Assembly (NCBI RefSeq): GCF_030732225.1 | Contig: NZ_CP132230.1 | Span: 1,206,001-1,270,000 of the forward strand | DNA from: Streptococcus iniae | GTDB lineage: Bacteria > Bacillota > Bacilli > Lactobacillales > Streptococcaceae | DNA: 64,000 bases | Direction: 5' to 3' | In this document: positions 36,432 to 44,300 of the stretch, one piece after another | How positions within the stretch are numbered: position 1 is the first letter of the stretch | How the letters are laid out: every line of letters begins with the position of its first letter | Notes under the pieces: model-generated | The model's input: the letters and a program-made list of their open reading frames with translations, nothing else | Told to the model about the DNA's origin: nothing | The model's database searches: none | Translations under genes and position numbers: made by a program

Positions 36432-37364
36432 CTATTGTCTCCTGTATCCAAATTTGGTAATAATTAGTGAGCTAAAAACAAGGGTGTGAAAAGCTCTGTT
36501 TTTCTTGAAACCATATTTTTTCAAAGTTATTATTCGTTGTTTCAAGTTTTTATCTAAAAGTGTCACATAGTCTTGAACCATATCGTAATCTTTTGTTGAT
36601 AAGTCATGATCAAGTAACAATTTTGCTTGTTTTTGGCTTGAAGTAATCAGCCACCAATACTTATCAATTAATTTATGAGGTCTAATCCAATTTTTCATAC
36701 GTTTAGACCAAGTTCTAGCCCCTAAAACATTACTATCGTGTTGACGATATAGTTCTGTTGGATGATCTAAATAGACGAGATTCCCTAAACCAGAAGCGAG
36801 TAAGGCCAGGTACCAGTCATGCATTAAGAGGTTTTCAGTTACTGTCCACTCTTTAGCTAAAGCATGGTTAATCATCATAGTGCCGCCTGTAACAGTGTTT
36901 TCCGTTAGTTCTTCCACTAAACTGGTATTAGCATGATGTGATTGTGTTTTAATCATGCTGTCATTAGTCACTTCAAGTTTTTGATTGACAATTTTTAAAT
37001 CAGTATAAATCAATAATGGTTTCTTTAACTCATAACGATCACTTTCTGCTAATGTTAGAGCTAACTTATCTTCCAGCCAAACATCATCTTGATCACTAAA
37101 GAAATAAAAGTCTGCCTCTTCAAACTTCACTAAAGTATGAAAGTTTTTAACAACTCCAAAGTTCTGACGATTATTTGGGTTAATAAAACGAATACGAGAA
37201 TCGGTTTTAGCAAATTCCTGAATAATTTGAGGTGTCCGGTCTGTGGATCCATCATCTCTAATTAACAAATTCCAATCCTTTACCGTTTGTTTTTGGATAC
37301 TTTCAATTTGTTGAGCCAGAAATTTTTCGCCATTATATGTGGACATTAAAATATTAATTTTCAT
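36432..37364 (-). CDS. rgpB: Rhamnosyltransferase, GT2 (RgpB/GacC-like)
   Basis: 310 residues; KINILMSTYNGEKFLAQQIESI, IRDDGSTDRTPQI, FFSDQDDVWLEDKL and HDWYLALLASG match the streptococcal RgpB/GacC enzymes, which add rhamnose to the priming unit. Start overlaps rgpA by 11 nt. Length agrees with GacC. Confidence 0.9.
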   Translation of the reverse strand: MKINILMSTYNGEKFLAQQIESIQKQTVKDWNLLIRDDGSTDRTPQIIQEFAKTDSRIRFINPNNRQNFGVVKNFHTLVKFEEADFYFFSDQDDVWLEDKLALTLAESDRYELKKPLLIYTDLKIVNQKLEVTNDSMIKTQSHHANTSLVEELTENTVTGGTMMINHALAKEWTVTENLLMHDWYLALLASGLGNLVYLDHPTELYRQHDSNVLGARTWSKRMKNWIRPHKLIDKYWWLITSSQKQAKLLLDHDLSTKDYDMVQDYVTLLDKNLKQRIITLKKYGFKKNRAFHTLVFSSLIITKFGYRRQ

Positions 37365-38508
37365 TTAAAAATAAAGCCTCATATTCTCCTACAATTTTTT
37401 TCCAAGTGTATTCTTCTTCAATAATCCGCTTAGCTTCTTTACCCAAATCTTCGTAATGACTTCTTTGATCAACACTCTCAATCAATTGAGCTAAATCATT
37501 AGCGGTTTTTGTCCAGTAAAGGGCTGCCGTTTGGGCAACTGATTTGTTAAAATCAACCCCAAAAACTAAATTAAGGTTCGTATGTGCAAGAGCCTCAAGC
37601 AAACCAGGATTAGTCCCTCCAACTTCGTGACCGTGAATATAGGCAAAGGCATTCTCGCGAATATATATCAGTAATTCTTTGTCATAAACAGTTCCTACAA
37701 ACTTAATTCTAGGATCTTTATCACATAACGTTATGGTTCTTAATTTTTCAAAATAAGGATTGCCTTGGTGATTCGTAATAATGACCAGATCACGACTTGT
37801 CTTAGATAACATGAATTCACGAATGATGGTTTCATAATTATTTTCCGGAACAAACCGACCCAAAACCAAATAATAATCTTTTTCGCTAAGTTTATTTTGG
37901 TAAAAATAATTTCTAACAGACTCATCTTCGAAAGCTAATTGTGACTTACCTGTTTCAGTTCCATAGGCAATAAAAGTTGTTTTAGCACTTTTATAGTTTT
38001 GGTTGAGGTATGCCTCAATACCAATGTTATCTGAAATCACCAAGTCAGCCAATTGACACATTTTCTTTTCTGAAAATTTCAAATAAGTTTGAACAGGTTT
38101 TGACCATTTTGAGCGTTTCCATTCTAAACCATCCGGATTAATAAAGAATAAACCGTTGCGTTTTTTTATGGCTTTAACAAATGGAGACATAAAGGCACCT
38201 ATGGTATTGCCTAAGATGTAAAAAATAGGATTTTTTATGTCATGTTGGACAATATACGTTAAGGCTTTTTTGATAGCTAACATATCATATGCTATAACAC
38301 GAGCTGGTCCTAATTTTGGTGGAGCAATATAAAAACAGCGGGCCCCCTTATAATTGGAGTCCTTTTTTCCTTTTTCATCAGATAAGCAAGCCACATGATA
38401 AGTAATATCGTGACTCACTTGATGATTAATAAGCTCCTCAACAAAGGTTTCAAATCCACCATATTGAGCAGGTAATCCTCTACTTCCAATAATAAAAACG
38501 TCACGCAT
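37354..38508 (-). CDS. rgpA: Rhamnosyltransferase (RgpA/GacB-like, DUF1972 plus GT4)
   Basis: 384 residues. The N-terminal DUF1972 domain starts MRDVFIIGSRGLPAQYGGFE and is followed by a GT4 C-domain (VLGRFVPENNYETII, HGHEVGGTNPGLLEALA). In S. pyogenes the equivalent GacB puts the first rhamnose on GlcNAc-PP-undecaprenol. First gene of the main polysaccharide operon, with its own extended -10 promoter. Confidence 0.92.
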   Translation of the reverse strand: MRDVFIIGSRGLPAQYGGFETFVEELINHQVSHDITYHVACLSDEKGKKDSNYKGARCFYIAPPKLGPARVIAYDMLAIKKALTYIVQHDIKNPIFYILGNTIGAFMSPFVKAIKKRNGLFFINPDGLEWKRSKWSKPVQTYLKFSEKKMCQLADLVISDNIGIEAYLNQNYKSAKTTFIAYGTETGKSQLAFEDESVRNYFYQNKLSEKDYYLVLGRFVPENNYETIIREFMLSKTSRDLVIITNHQGNPYFEKLRTITLCDKDPRIKFVGTVYDKELLIYIRENAFAYIHGHEVGGTNPGLLEALAHTNLNLVFGVDFNKSVAQTAALYWTKTANDLAQLIESVDQRSHYEDLGKEAKRIIEEEYTWKKIVGEYEALFLNEN

Positions 38509-38544
38509 TCAATAATGCCCCATTCTAAATGATAATCATAGAAT

Positions 38545-38553
38545 ATTATAGCA
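38545..38553 (-). promoter_or_regulatory. Extended -10 promoter of the rgp operon
   Basis: TGCTATAAT on the minus strand, 37 nt upstream of the rgpA ATG and after the rmlD terminator; it separates rgp transcription from rmlD. Confidence 0.62.
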
Positions 38554-38584
38554 TAATAGAGGTATTTTGGCGACTTTTACCATC

Positions 38585-38619
38585 ATAAAAAGAGTTACAA
38601 TAATAGCTCGTAACTCTTT
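38585..38619 (-). terminator. Terminator after rmlD
   Basis: Minus strand AAAGAGTTAC with GTAACTCTTT (perfect 10-bp stem, 11-nt loop) followed by TTATG. Separates rmlD from rgpA. Confidence 0.8.
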
Positions 38620-38625
38620 AATGTA

Positions 38626-39480
38626 TTATTTTTTCACTTCTTGCTTGTAGAACTCACCTAGGGCATCTTGCCAAGTTGGAATAACAAAGCCAGTTGCCTT
38701 TGCTTTATCTAAATTCATTGTTGAATTAAGAGGACGTTTTGCTTTTGCAGCAAAAGCCGATGAATCGACTGGTTTCACATCAACTGTAGTATCTTTTAAG
38801 ATTTCTTTGGCAAAATCATACCAAGTTGTATCTTCCTTAGCATCATTTGATAAGTGGTAGTAACCAAATTCTTTCTTATTTTCTGCTAAGTGACACATAA
38901 ATTCTGCCAAAGTCCTTGTCCAAGTAGGACGACCATGTTGATCATTTACTACTGTTAAAATATCATGGCTTTTAGCAAGATTTTGCATGGTAAAGACAAA
39001 GTTTTTACCGTAATTCCCGAAAACCCAGGCTGTACGAATAATGTAGAATTTGTCTGTATATTTTTCAACTGCTTCTTCACCTAATCGCTTGGTACGGCCA
39101 TATTCAGTTTGAGGATTGGGAATATCAGTTTCCAACCATTCTTGACCAAGAGGTTTCTTACCATCAAAAACATAATCTGTTGAAATATAGACCAGTGTCG
39201 CTTGGTGTTTTTGGCAAGCCTTGGCAATATTTTCAGTTCCGTCAACATTAATTGCTTGATTCAAAGCTTTACCTTCATCTTCAGCAGCATCAACGGCAGT
39301 ATATGCTGCACAGTGATAAACCAAGGTTGGTTTGACTTGAGCAAATACATCATCTACTTTTTCAGAATTGGTAATATCCATCTCTGCAACATCTACAGCA
39401 ACATAGTCTTCATTTCTTTCATCTAGTAGGTAACGCAGTTCTGTTCCAAGTTGACCATTACTTCCTGTAATTAAAATCAT
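38626..39480 (-). CDS. rmlD: dTDP-4-dehydrorhamnose reductase
   Basis: Last step of dTDP-L-rhamnose synthesis. 284 residues; ILITGSNGQLGTELR NADPH motif, catalytic YGRTKRLGE (Tyr/Lys), STDYVFDG and RTAWVFG. Equivalent to GacA, supplying precursor for the adjacent rhamnan genes; rmlA, rmlB and rmlC are not in the window, as in other streptococci. AAGGAG upstream; follows the DUF59 gene by 93 nt. Confidence 0.95.
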   Translation of the reverse strand: MILITGSNGQLGTELRYLLDERNEDYVAVDVAEMDITNSEKVDDVFAQVKPTLVYHCAAYTAVDAAEDEGKALNQAINVDGTENIAKACQKHQATLVYISTDYVFDGKKPLGQEWLETDIPNPQTEYGRTKRLGEEAVEKYTDKFYIIRTAWVFGNYGKNFVFTMQNLAKSHDILTVVNDQHGRPTWTRTLAEFMCHLAENKKEFGYYHLSNDAKEDTTWYDFAKEILKDTTVDVKPVDSSAFAAKAKRPLNSTMNLDKAKATGFVIPTWQDALGEFYKQEVKK

Positions 39481-39573
39481 GTTATCTCCTTAATCATTCT
39501 CATTAGCCATTGCCAATGACTCATTGATTTATCCTTTATTCCTAATGCTAAAATTAAAGTTTGCCATTTTTGA

Positions 39574-39912
39574 TTAACGAATGCCAAGTGCAATTCTAGC
39601 ATAGCGACTCATTTTTTCAACTGTCCATGCAGGATACCAAACAAGCTTCACTTCAGAACTTGTCACTTCTGGGATTTCTTTTAGTACATCATATATTTGG
39701 TCTGTTAATAAATCCGCTAACGGGCAGCCCATTGTTGTTAAAGTCATGTCAATTTCCGTATGACCAGTAGCTTCAAATCTAATTTCATAGATTAATCCCA
39801 AATTAACAATATCAATTCCTAATTCTGGATCAATAACCATTTCTAAAGCTTCTAAAATTCTGTCTTTAATTTTAGATACTTCTTGATCAGAATATTTTTT
39901 TTGTTCTGTCAT
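39574..39912 (-). CDS. SufT/MIP18-type (DUF59) Fe-S assembly factor
   Basis: 112 residues with VIDPELGIDIVNLGLIY (27-43) and the conserved Cys63 in TTMGCPLADLL, the hallmarks of DUF59 proteins that help mature Fe-S enzymes. Cytoplasmic. Precedes rmlD with a modest gap; read-through is possible but no functional tie is evident. Confidence 0.88.
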   Translation of the reverse strand: MTEQKKYSDQEVSKIKDRILEALEMVIDPELGIDIVNLGLIYEIRFEATGHTEIDMTLTTMGCPLADLLTDQIYDVLKEIPEVTSSEVKLVWYPAWTVEKMSRYARIALGIR

Positions 39913-40060
39913 ATTTTCTCCAAACTGAAATCTATACTTTTAATATCCCTTATCATATTATTTTTTATTCTTAAGTGCATTACGTTAAAAATACATTATG
40001 ATAGCAAATCTACAATTTTCAAACTCTTTGTTATAGTTATGGCCCGTTTTCAGTCTCCGG

Positions 40061-40282
40061 CTCGCCCTTAAAAATGCCCACTGGCAAAGTTAACTCTTAT
40101 TGTTTTAGCAATAAAACTATAAGAAACCTTTATTCTTAGGCGCGTTTACAGTTTTAAGCTCGCCCTTAAAAATGCCCACTGGGCAAAGTTAACTCTTATT
40201 GTTTTAGCTATAAAACTATAAGAAGCCTTTATTCTTAGGCGCGTTCACAGTTTTAAGCTCGCCCTTAAAAATGCCCACTGGG
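40061..40282. repeat. 98-99 bp tandem repeat, two full copies plus a partial third
   Basis: Each unit begins CTCGCCCTTAAAAATGCCCA (starts at 40061, 40159 and 40258) and contains the hairpin CTTATTGTTTTAGC-A-TAAAACTATAAG. Copies 1 and 2 differ at only a few positions. The third is cut short where it becomes the rpoD terminator; a degenerate fragment seems to precede copy 1. It fills most of the 375-bp gap between rpoD and the DUF59 gene (39913-40287). No ORF is supported in it; it may be a structured RNA or expanded terminator region. Confidence 0.85.
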
Positions 40283-40289
40283 CATTTTT
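40267..40289 (-). terminator. Terminator after rpoD
   Basis: AAAAATGCC with GGCATTTTT (near-perfect, 5-nt apex) overlaps the rpoD stop. The same left arm recurs in the two upstream repeat units without its right arm. Confidence 0.85.
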
Positions 40290-41397
40290 AATCCTCTATA
40301 AAGTCTCTTAATTGTTTACTTCTACTTGGGTGGCGTAGTTTACGGAGGGCTTTTGCTTCAATTTGGCGAATACGTTCACGGGTAACATTAAAGACTTTAC
40401 CAACATCTTCTAGTGTGCGCATTTTACCATCATCAAGGCCAAAACGTAATCTCAAAACATTTTCTTCACGATCAGTTAAGGTATCCAAAACTTCGTCTAA
40501 TTGTTCACGAAGTACCACTCGTGTTGTGTAATCAACAGGATTTTCAATGACTTCATCCTCAATAAAATCACCTAAATGGCTATCGTCTTCCTCTCCAATA
40601 GGAGTTTCTAATGAAACAGGCTCTTGAGCAATCTTAAGAATTTCTCTCACCTTATCCGGAGTCATTTCCATACGTTCTGCAATTTGCTCTGGAGTTGGAT
40701 CTTGACCTAACTCTTGCAGAAGGTTACGTTGTTCACGAACAAGCTTATTGATGGTTTCAACCATATGAACAGGAATACGGATTGTTCTAGCCTGGTCTGC
40801 AATAGCACGGGTAATCGCTTGACGAATCCACCATGTAGCATAGGTTGAAAATTTGAAGCCTTTTGAGTAATCAAATTTATCAACAGCTTTCATTAACCCC
40901 ATATTTCCTTCCTGAATCAAGTCAAGAAATTGCATGCCACGTCCAACATAACGCTTGGCAATTGAAACAACTAAACGCAGGTTAGCTTCAGCCAAACGTT
41001 GTTTAGCTTCTAAATCCCCCTCTGCAACTGCAACCGCTAATTCTTTTTCTTCATCTGATGACAAAAGTGGGACAACCCCAATTTCTTTGAGATACATGCG
41101 AACAGGATCATTAACTTTTGCTGAATTACTTCCAATCAATTGTTCATCAGTCAACTCTTCTGGTTTTGGCTCTTCCACAATGTATTTGGCAGATGGATTT
41201 CCTTCTTTATCGGTAATTGAAATCCCACCATCTGTTAGACGTTCTAGCAAATCATCAATTTGATCAGCATCTAAGACAAAAGGAATAACAAGTTTTTCAG
41301 TAATTTCATCATCAACTGCAGATCCTTCTTTTTTATGATTACGAATAAAATCCGCAACTTGAACATTAAAAGTTGTTATTTCGTTTTCTTTAGCCAT
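40288..41397 (-). CDS. rpoD: Primary sigma factor of RNA polymerase
   Basis: 369 residues, the compact Firmicutes size. Region 1.2 ([17 protein letters not shown]), region 2 with [22 protein letters not shown] (-10 recognition), region 3 and region 4 with [18 protein letters not shown] (-35 recognition). Downstream of dnaG by 8 nt, the conserved macromolecular-synthesis pair. Confidence 0.98.
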   Translation of the reverse strand: MAKENEITTFNVQVADFIRNHKKEGSAVDDEITEKLVIPFVLDADQIDDLLERLTDGGISITDKEGNPSAKYIVEEPKPEELTDEQLIGSNSAKVNDPVRMYLKEIGVVPLLSSDEEKELAVAVAEGDLEAKQRLAEANLRLVVSIAKRYVGRGMQFLDLIQEGNMGLMKAVDKFDYSKGFKFSTYATWWIRQAITRAIADQARTIRIPVHMVETINKLVREQRNLLQELGQDPTPEQIAERMEMTPDKVREILKIAQEPVSLETPIGEEDDSHLGDFIEDEVIENPVDYTTRVVLREQLDEVLDTLTDREENVLRLRFGLDDGKMRTLEDVGKVFNVTRERIRQIEAKALRKLRHPSRSKQLRDFIED

Positions 41398-41405
41398 ATT
41401 TTCCT

Positions 41406-43190
41406 CTATTCCATATTTCTTTTTTGTGCAATTAAATTTTCCAAAACTTCTAAAGCCAACTGGTGGTCACCTTTATTACTTGATTCTCTAACCTGCTTCC
41501 CTTGCTTTAAAATGTCTCGTTCACTAATCAGTCGATTTCTTTTTACTAAGATATCATTGATTTCACTATCTGCTACCTCATCGGGTAAATTCTCTTCCAA
41601 CACTCTATAATAGGCTTGACTAACTTGTGGATTCATCTGAGATAAGTCATAGGGACTTATTTCGCCACTTTCTTTTAGAAGGTTATAGAGCGATTGTAAT
41701 TCCTGTGTATCAAAATAAAAATCCTCTTTATTTCGAAACTCATTCAAAAGGTAATCATGGTGAATAAGTCGATGTAACAAATGATTTTCCGCTTTGATCA
41801 AGGCTGTTACACTTTTGTTAACAGGTAAACCAACAAGAGCAGTTTGAACTTGCGGAATTTGCCCCTGTCTGTTTTGCCTATCTTGAATGCGATAGGAATT
41901 AACGGTTTGTTCCACCTGCAAGTAATCAAAATCCGGTAGTAGATCAGCTACTCGATTGATATAAGAGTTTTGAGCTGTTATCGATGGGGAAGCTGCAATA
42001 ATCTTAGCTATTTTTTCCACATAGGCAATTTGCGATTGCAAATTATCCATGTTTCCCGGCTTTAAATACTCAATTAAAAACTCAGTGCTGCTAATACGAG
42101 AATGGCTAAGCAAATCAGATAGAGCTTCTGCAGAATTCTGTTGAATGAATTCATCAGGATCCATCTGATTAGGAATTCTAACAATTTCTACTTGTAAATC
42201 TGTCAGTAAATCTAAAGATTTTGCGATAGCGTTTTGACCAGCATTATCACCATCATAAGTCAAGATAACCTTTTTTGTTAGCTTTTTAAGATGCTTCACA
42301 TGTTCAGGTGTCAAAGCCGTTCCCATTGATGCAATGGCATTTTCTGCCCCAGCTCTATAAGCAGCGATGACATCCATAAAACCTTCCATCAGGTAAACTT
42401 CATGTTTTTTGGTAATGATAGGCTTTGCTTTATCTAGGTGGTAAAATTCATAGGACTTGTTAAATAAAACTGTTGCTCGAGAATTTTTATACTTGGCTAA
42501 TTTTTGTTCTGTATCATTTTCAGTCCAAATACGACCCGAAAAAGCAATAGTGTCTCCTCGTTCATTTGTCAAAGGAAACATAATGCGTTGCCTAAAGGCA
42601 TCATAGACCAGATTGTTTCTCTCTGAAAGATTAAAAAGCCCAGAAGTCAACAAGCTTTCTTCACTGTATTTTTTAGATAGTGTCTGATAAAGATAATCTG
42701 ATTCATCAGGTGCAAGACCAATTCTAAAATGGTCAATTAAAGAATCATCTAAGCCCCTTTGGTATAGATATTCTCTTGCTAACTGTCCTTGAGTTGTTGT
42801 CATTAAAACGGCATGATAGAATTTTTGAGCATCTTCATGAATCCTAATTAACTCTTGGTGAGCTGACGCCCTTGGATTTTCATATTGTCTTTGTGGTGCA
42901 AGATCAATTGCAATACCAGATTTTTCAGCAACAATTTGAACACTTTCTAAAAATGGCACTTGACGATATTCTTCAATAAATTTAAAGACATCGCCGGATT
43001 TACCACATCCAAAGCAATGAAAAAATTGTCTGTCTTCAATAACATTAAAAGATGGTGTCTTTTCTTTATGAAATGGACAAAGACCAAGATAGTGTCTTCC
43101 TGTCCTTGAAAGACCAACCACTTCTCCAATAAGATCAACGATATTGACACTATTTTTAATTTGGGAAATCATTTCTTTGTCTATAGCCAA
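41406..43190 (-). CDS. dnaG: DNA primase
   Basis: Makes RNA primers at the fork. 594 residues from a TTG at 43190. This start has GGAGG 7 nt upstream; an ATG nine codons further up (43217) has no ribosome-binding site and runs through it. N-terminal CHC2-type zinc finger Cys38, His41, Cys59, Cys62 ([12 protein letters not shown] / [12 protein letters not shown]), then the TOPRIM core with [13 protein letters not shown] and [13 protein letters not shown], and a C-terminal DnaB-binding region. Confidence 0.96.
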   Translation of the reverse strand: MAIDKEMISQIKNSVNIVDLIGEVVGLSRTGRHYLGLCPFHKEKTPSFNVIEDRQFFHCFGCGKSGDVFKFIEEYRQVPFLESVQIVAEKSGIAIDLAPQRQYENPRASAHQELIRIHEDAQKFYHAVLMTTTQGQLAREYLYQRGLDDSLIDHFRIGLAPDESDYLYQTLSKKYSEESLLTSGLFNLSERNNLVYDAFRQRIMFPLTNERGDTIAFSGRIWTENDTEQKLAKYKNSRATVLFNKSYEFYHLDKAKPIITKKHEVYLMEGFMDVIAAYRAGAENAIASMGTALTPEHVKHLKKLTKKVILTYDGDNAGQNAIAKSLDLLTDLQVEIVRIPNQMDPDEFIQQNSAEALSDLLSHSRISSTEFLIEYLKPGNMDNLQSQIAYVEKIAKIIAASPSITAQNSYINRVADLLPDFDYLQVEQTVNSYRIQDRQNRQGQIPQVQTALVGLPVNKSVTALIKAENHLLHRLIHHDYLLNEFRNKEDFYFDTQELQSLYNLLKESGEISPYDLSQMNPQVSQAYYRVLEENLPDEVADSEINDILVKRNRLISERDILKQGKQVRESSNKGDHQLALEVLENLIAQKRNME

Positions 43191-43233
43191 ATCATCACCT
43201 CCCCACAATAATCCCATTGTAATTTTACCATTT

Positions 43234-43262
43234 ATTATACCACTTGAGTAAACTTTTGTAAA
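43234..43262 (-). promoter_or_regulatory. Promoter of dnaG-rpoD
   Basis: Minus strand TTTACA (43257-43262), 17-nt spacer, consensus TATAAT (43234-43239) with TGG extension. Confidence 0.8.
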
Positions 43263-43285
43263 TTTTTAAAATTAAGCCCAAATCT

Positions 43286-43315
43286 TTGGAAGTATCATTA
43301 TATTTGTGGTATGAT
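43286..43315 (+). promoter_or_regulatory. Promoter of mscL
   Basis: TTGGAA (43286-43291), 18-nt spacer, TATGAT (43310-43315) with TGG extension; GGGGGAG follows before the ATG. Confidence 0.6.
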
Positions 43316-43345
43316 TAGTAAAGATTAAAAAAGGGGGAGATTTCA

Positions 43346-43723
43346 ATGATTAAAGAATTGAAAGAATTTTTATTTAAAGGGAATGTTTTAGATTTAGCTG
43401 TTGCCGTTGTTATTGGTGCTGCATTCAAGACTATTATTGACTCTTTAGTTGCAGACGTTATTACACCACTTATTGGTTTATTATTTGGTGCGCCAGATTT
43501 TTCAAGCATCAAACTATTTAACGCTATCCTAATTGGTAACTTTATCAATGCTGTGGTTAATTTCCTAATCGTTGGTACTGTTCTCTTCTTCGTTGTTAAA
43601 GCTGCTAATAAAGCAATGAGCTTCAACAAAAAAGAAGAAATTGAAGAAGAAGTCATTGCAGGTCCAACTCAAGAAGAACTTCTTGTTCAAATCCGCGACT
43701 TACTTGCAAAAAAAGAAGCTTAA
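43346..43723 (+). CDS. mscL: Large-conductance mechanosensitive channel
   Basis: 125 residues, homopentameric emergency-release channel. N-terminal amphipathic helix MIKELKEFLFKGNVLDLAVAVVIGAAF leads into TM1 with the gate; TM2 is FINAVVNFLIVGTVLFFVVKA; acidic cytoplasmic bundle at the C-terminus. Lies between rpsU and dnaG on the opposite strand. Confidence 0.97.
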   Translation: MIKELKEFLFKGNVLDLAVAVVIGAAFKTIIDSLVADVITPLIGLLFGAPDFSSIKLFNAILIGNFINAVVNFLIVGTVLFFVVKAANKAMSFNKKEEIEEEVIAGPTQEELLVQIRDLLAKKEA

Positions 43724-43734
43724 AACAAGACATC

Positions 43735-43801
43735 AAGAAGTGCTTAATGCACTTCTTTCCGATTGAAGACAAGCCTCATTTTTGAGGGTTGTCTTTTTTT
43801 T
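43735..43801 (+). terminator. Two tandem hairpins ending mscL
   Basis: The first hairpin is AAGAAGTGC/GCACTTCTT (43735-43757), without a T-run. The second is AGACAAGCCTCA/TGAGGGTTGTCT (43767-43794) followed by eight T's, a strong intrinsic terminator. 43802-43940 downstream holds nothing I recognise. Confidence 0.88.
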
Positions 43802-43941
43802 CTATGTTGACGAAATATAGTGGAAATTGGCAGATTTTGGCAAAATAAAAAGGCTTCCCAGCCATTATTTTTACCAGTTTTTAATATTGAGACACACTAA
43901 AGTCAGTCTGACGTTTATCTTCTTACGCCAACAAAACATTG

Positions 43942-43978
43942 AAAAAAAGCAACCTCTTATATTAAGAGACTGCTTTTA
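43942..43978 (-). terminator. Terminator after rpsU
   Basis: Minus strand AAAGCA..CTCTTA / TAAGAG..TGCTTT followed by a T-run. Confidence 0.8.
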
Positions 43979-43990
43979 AATATCTAAAAA

Positions 43991-44167
43991 TTAGAATTTT
44001 TTACGTTTGCGAGCTGCTTCTGATTTACGTTTACGTTTTACAGAAGGTTTTTCATAGAATTCACGTTTACGTGATTCTTGAAGAGTACCAGCTTTAGTCA
44101 CAGAACGTTTGAAGCGACGAAGTGCGTCGTCAAGTGATTCGTTTTTACGTACTACTGTTTTTGACAT
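43991..44167 (-). CDS. rpsU: 30S ribosomal protein S21
   Basis: 58 residues, very basic ([20 protein letters not shown] start, [15 protein letters not shown] end). The ATG at 44167 has GGAGGTGAAATCC upstream; the longer frame to 44197 is not translated. Own strong promoter. Confidence 0.97.
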
Positions 44168-44213
44168 GGATTTCACCTCCTCAAGATAATGTAACATTTA
44201 CACGTTCTTATAC

Positions 44214-44242
44214 ATATTACCTAACTTAATAAAAAATGTCAA
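44214..44242 (-). promoter_or_regulatory. Promoter of rpsU
   Basis: Consensus TTGACA (44237-44242), 17-nt spacer, TAATAT (44214-44219) on the minus strand. One of the best-matched promoters in the window. Confidence 0.85.
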
Positions 44243-44300
44243 TCAAATTCCCTGAAAAAATCAAATTTCTCCTTAAAAGCCTCTTAAAAATGGTAAAGAC

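Noticed and set aside
40061..40282. Regular repeats as a CRISPR array
   Set aside because: The repeated unit is the whole 98-99 bp, with no variable spacers, only two full copies and no cas genes nearby.
43802..43940. Small gene or RNA in the mscL-rpsU gap
   Set aside because: No ORF with a ribosome-binding site, no convincing fold or promoter; left as unexplained intergenic sequence.
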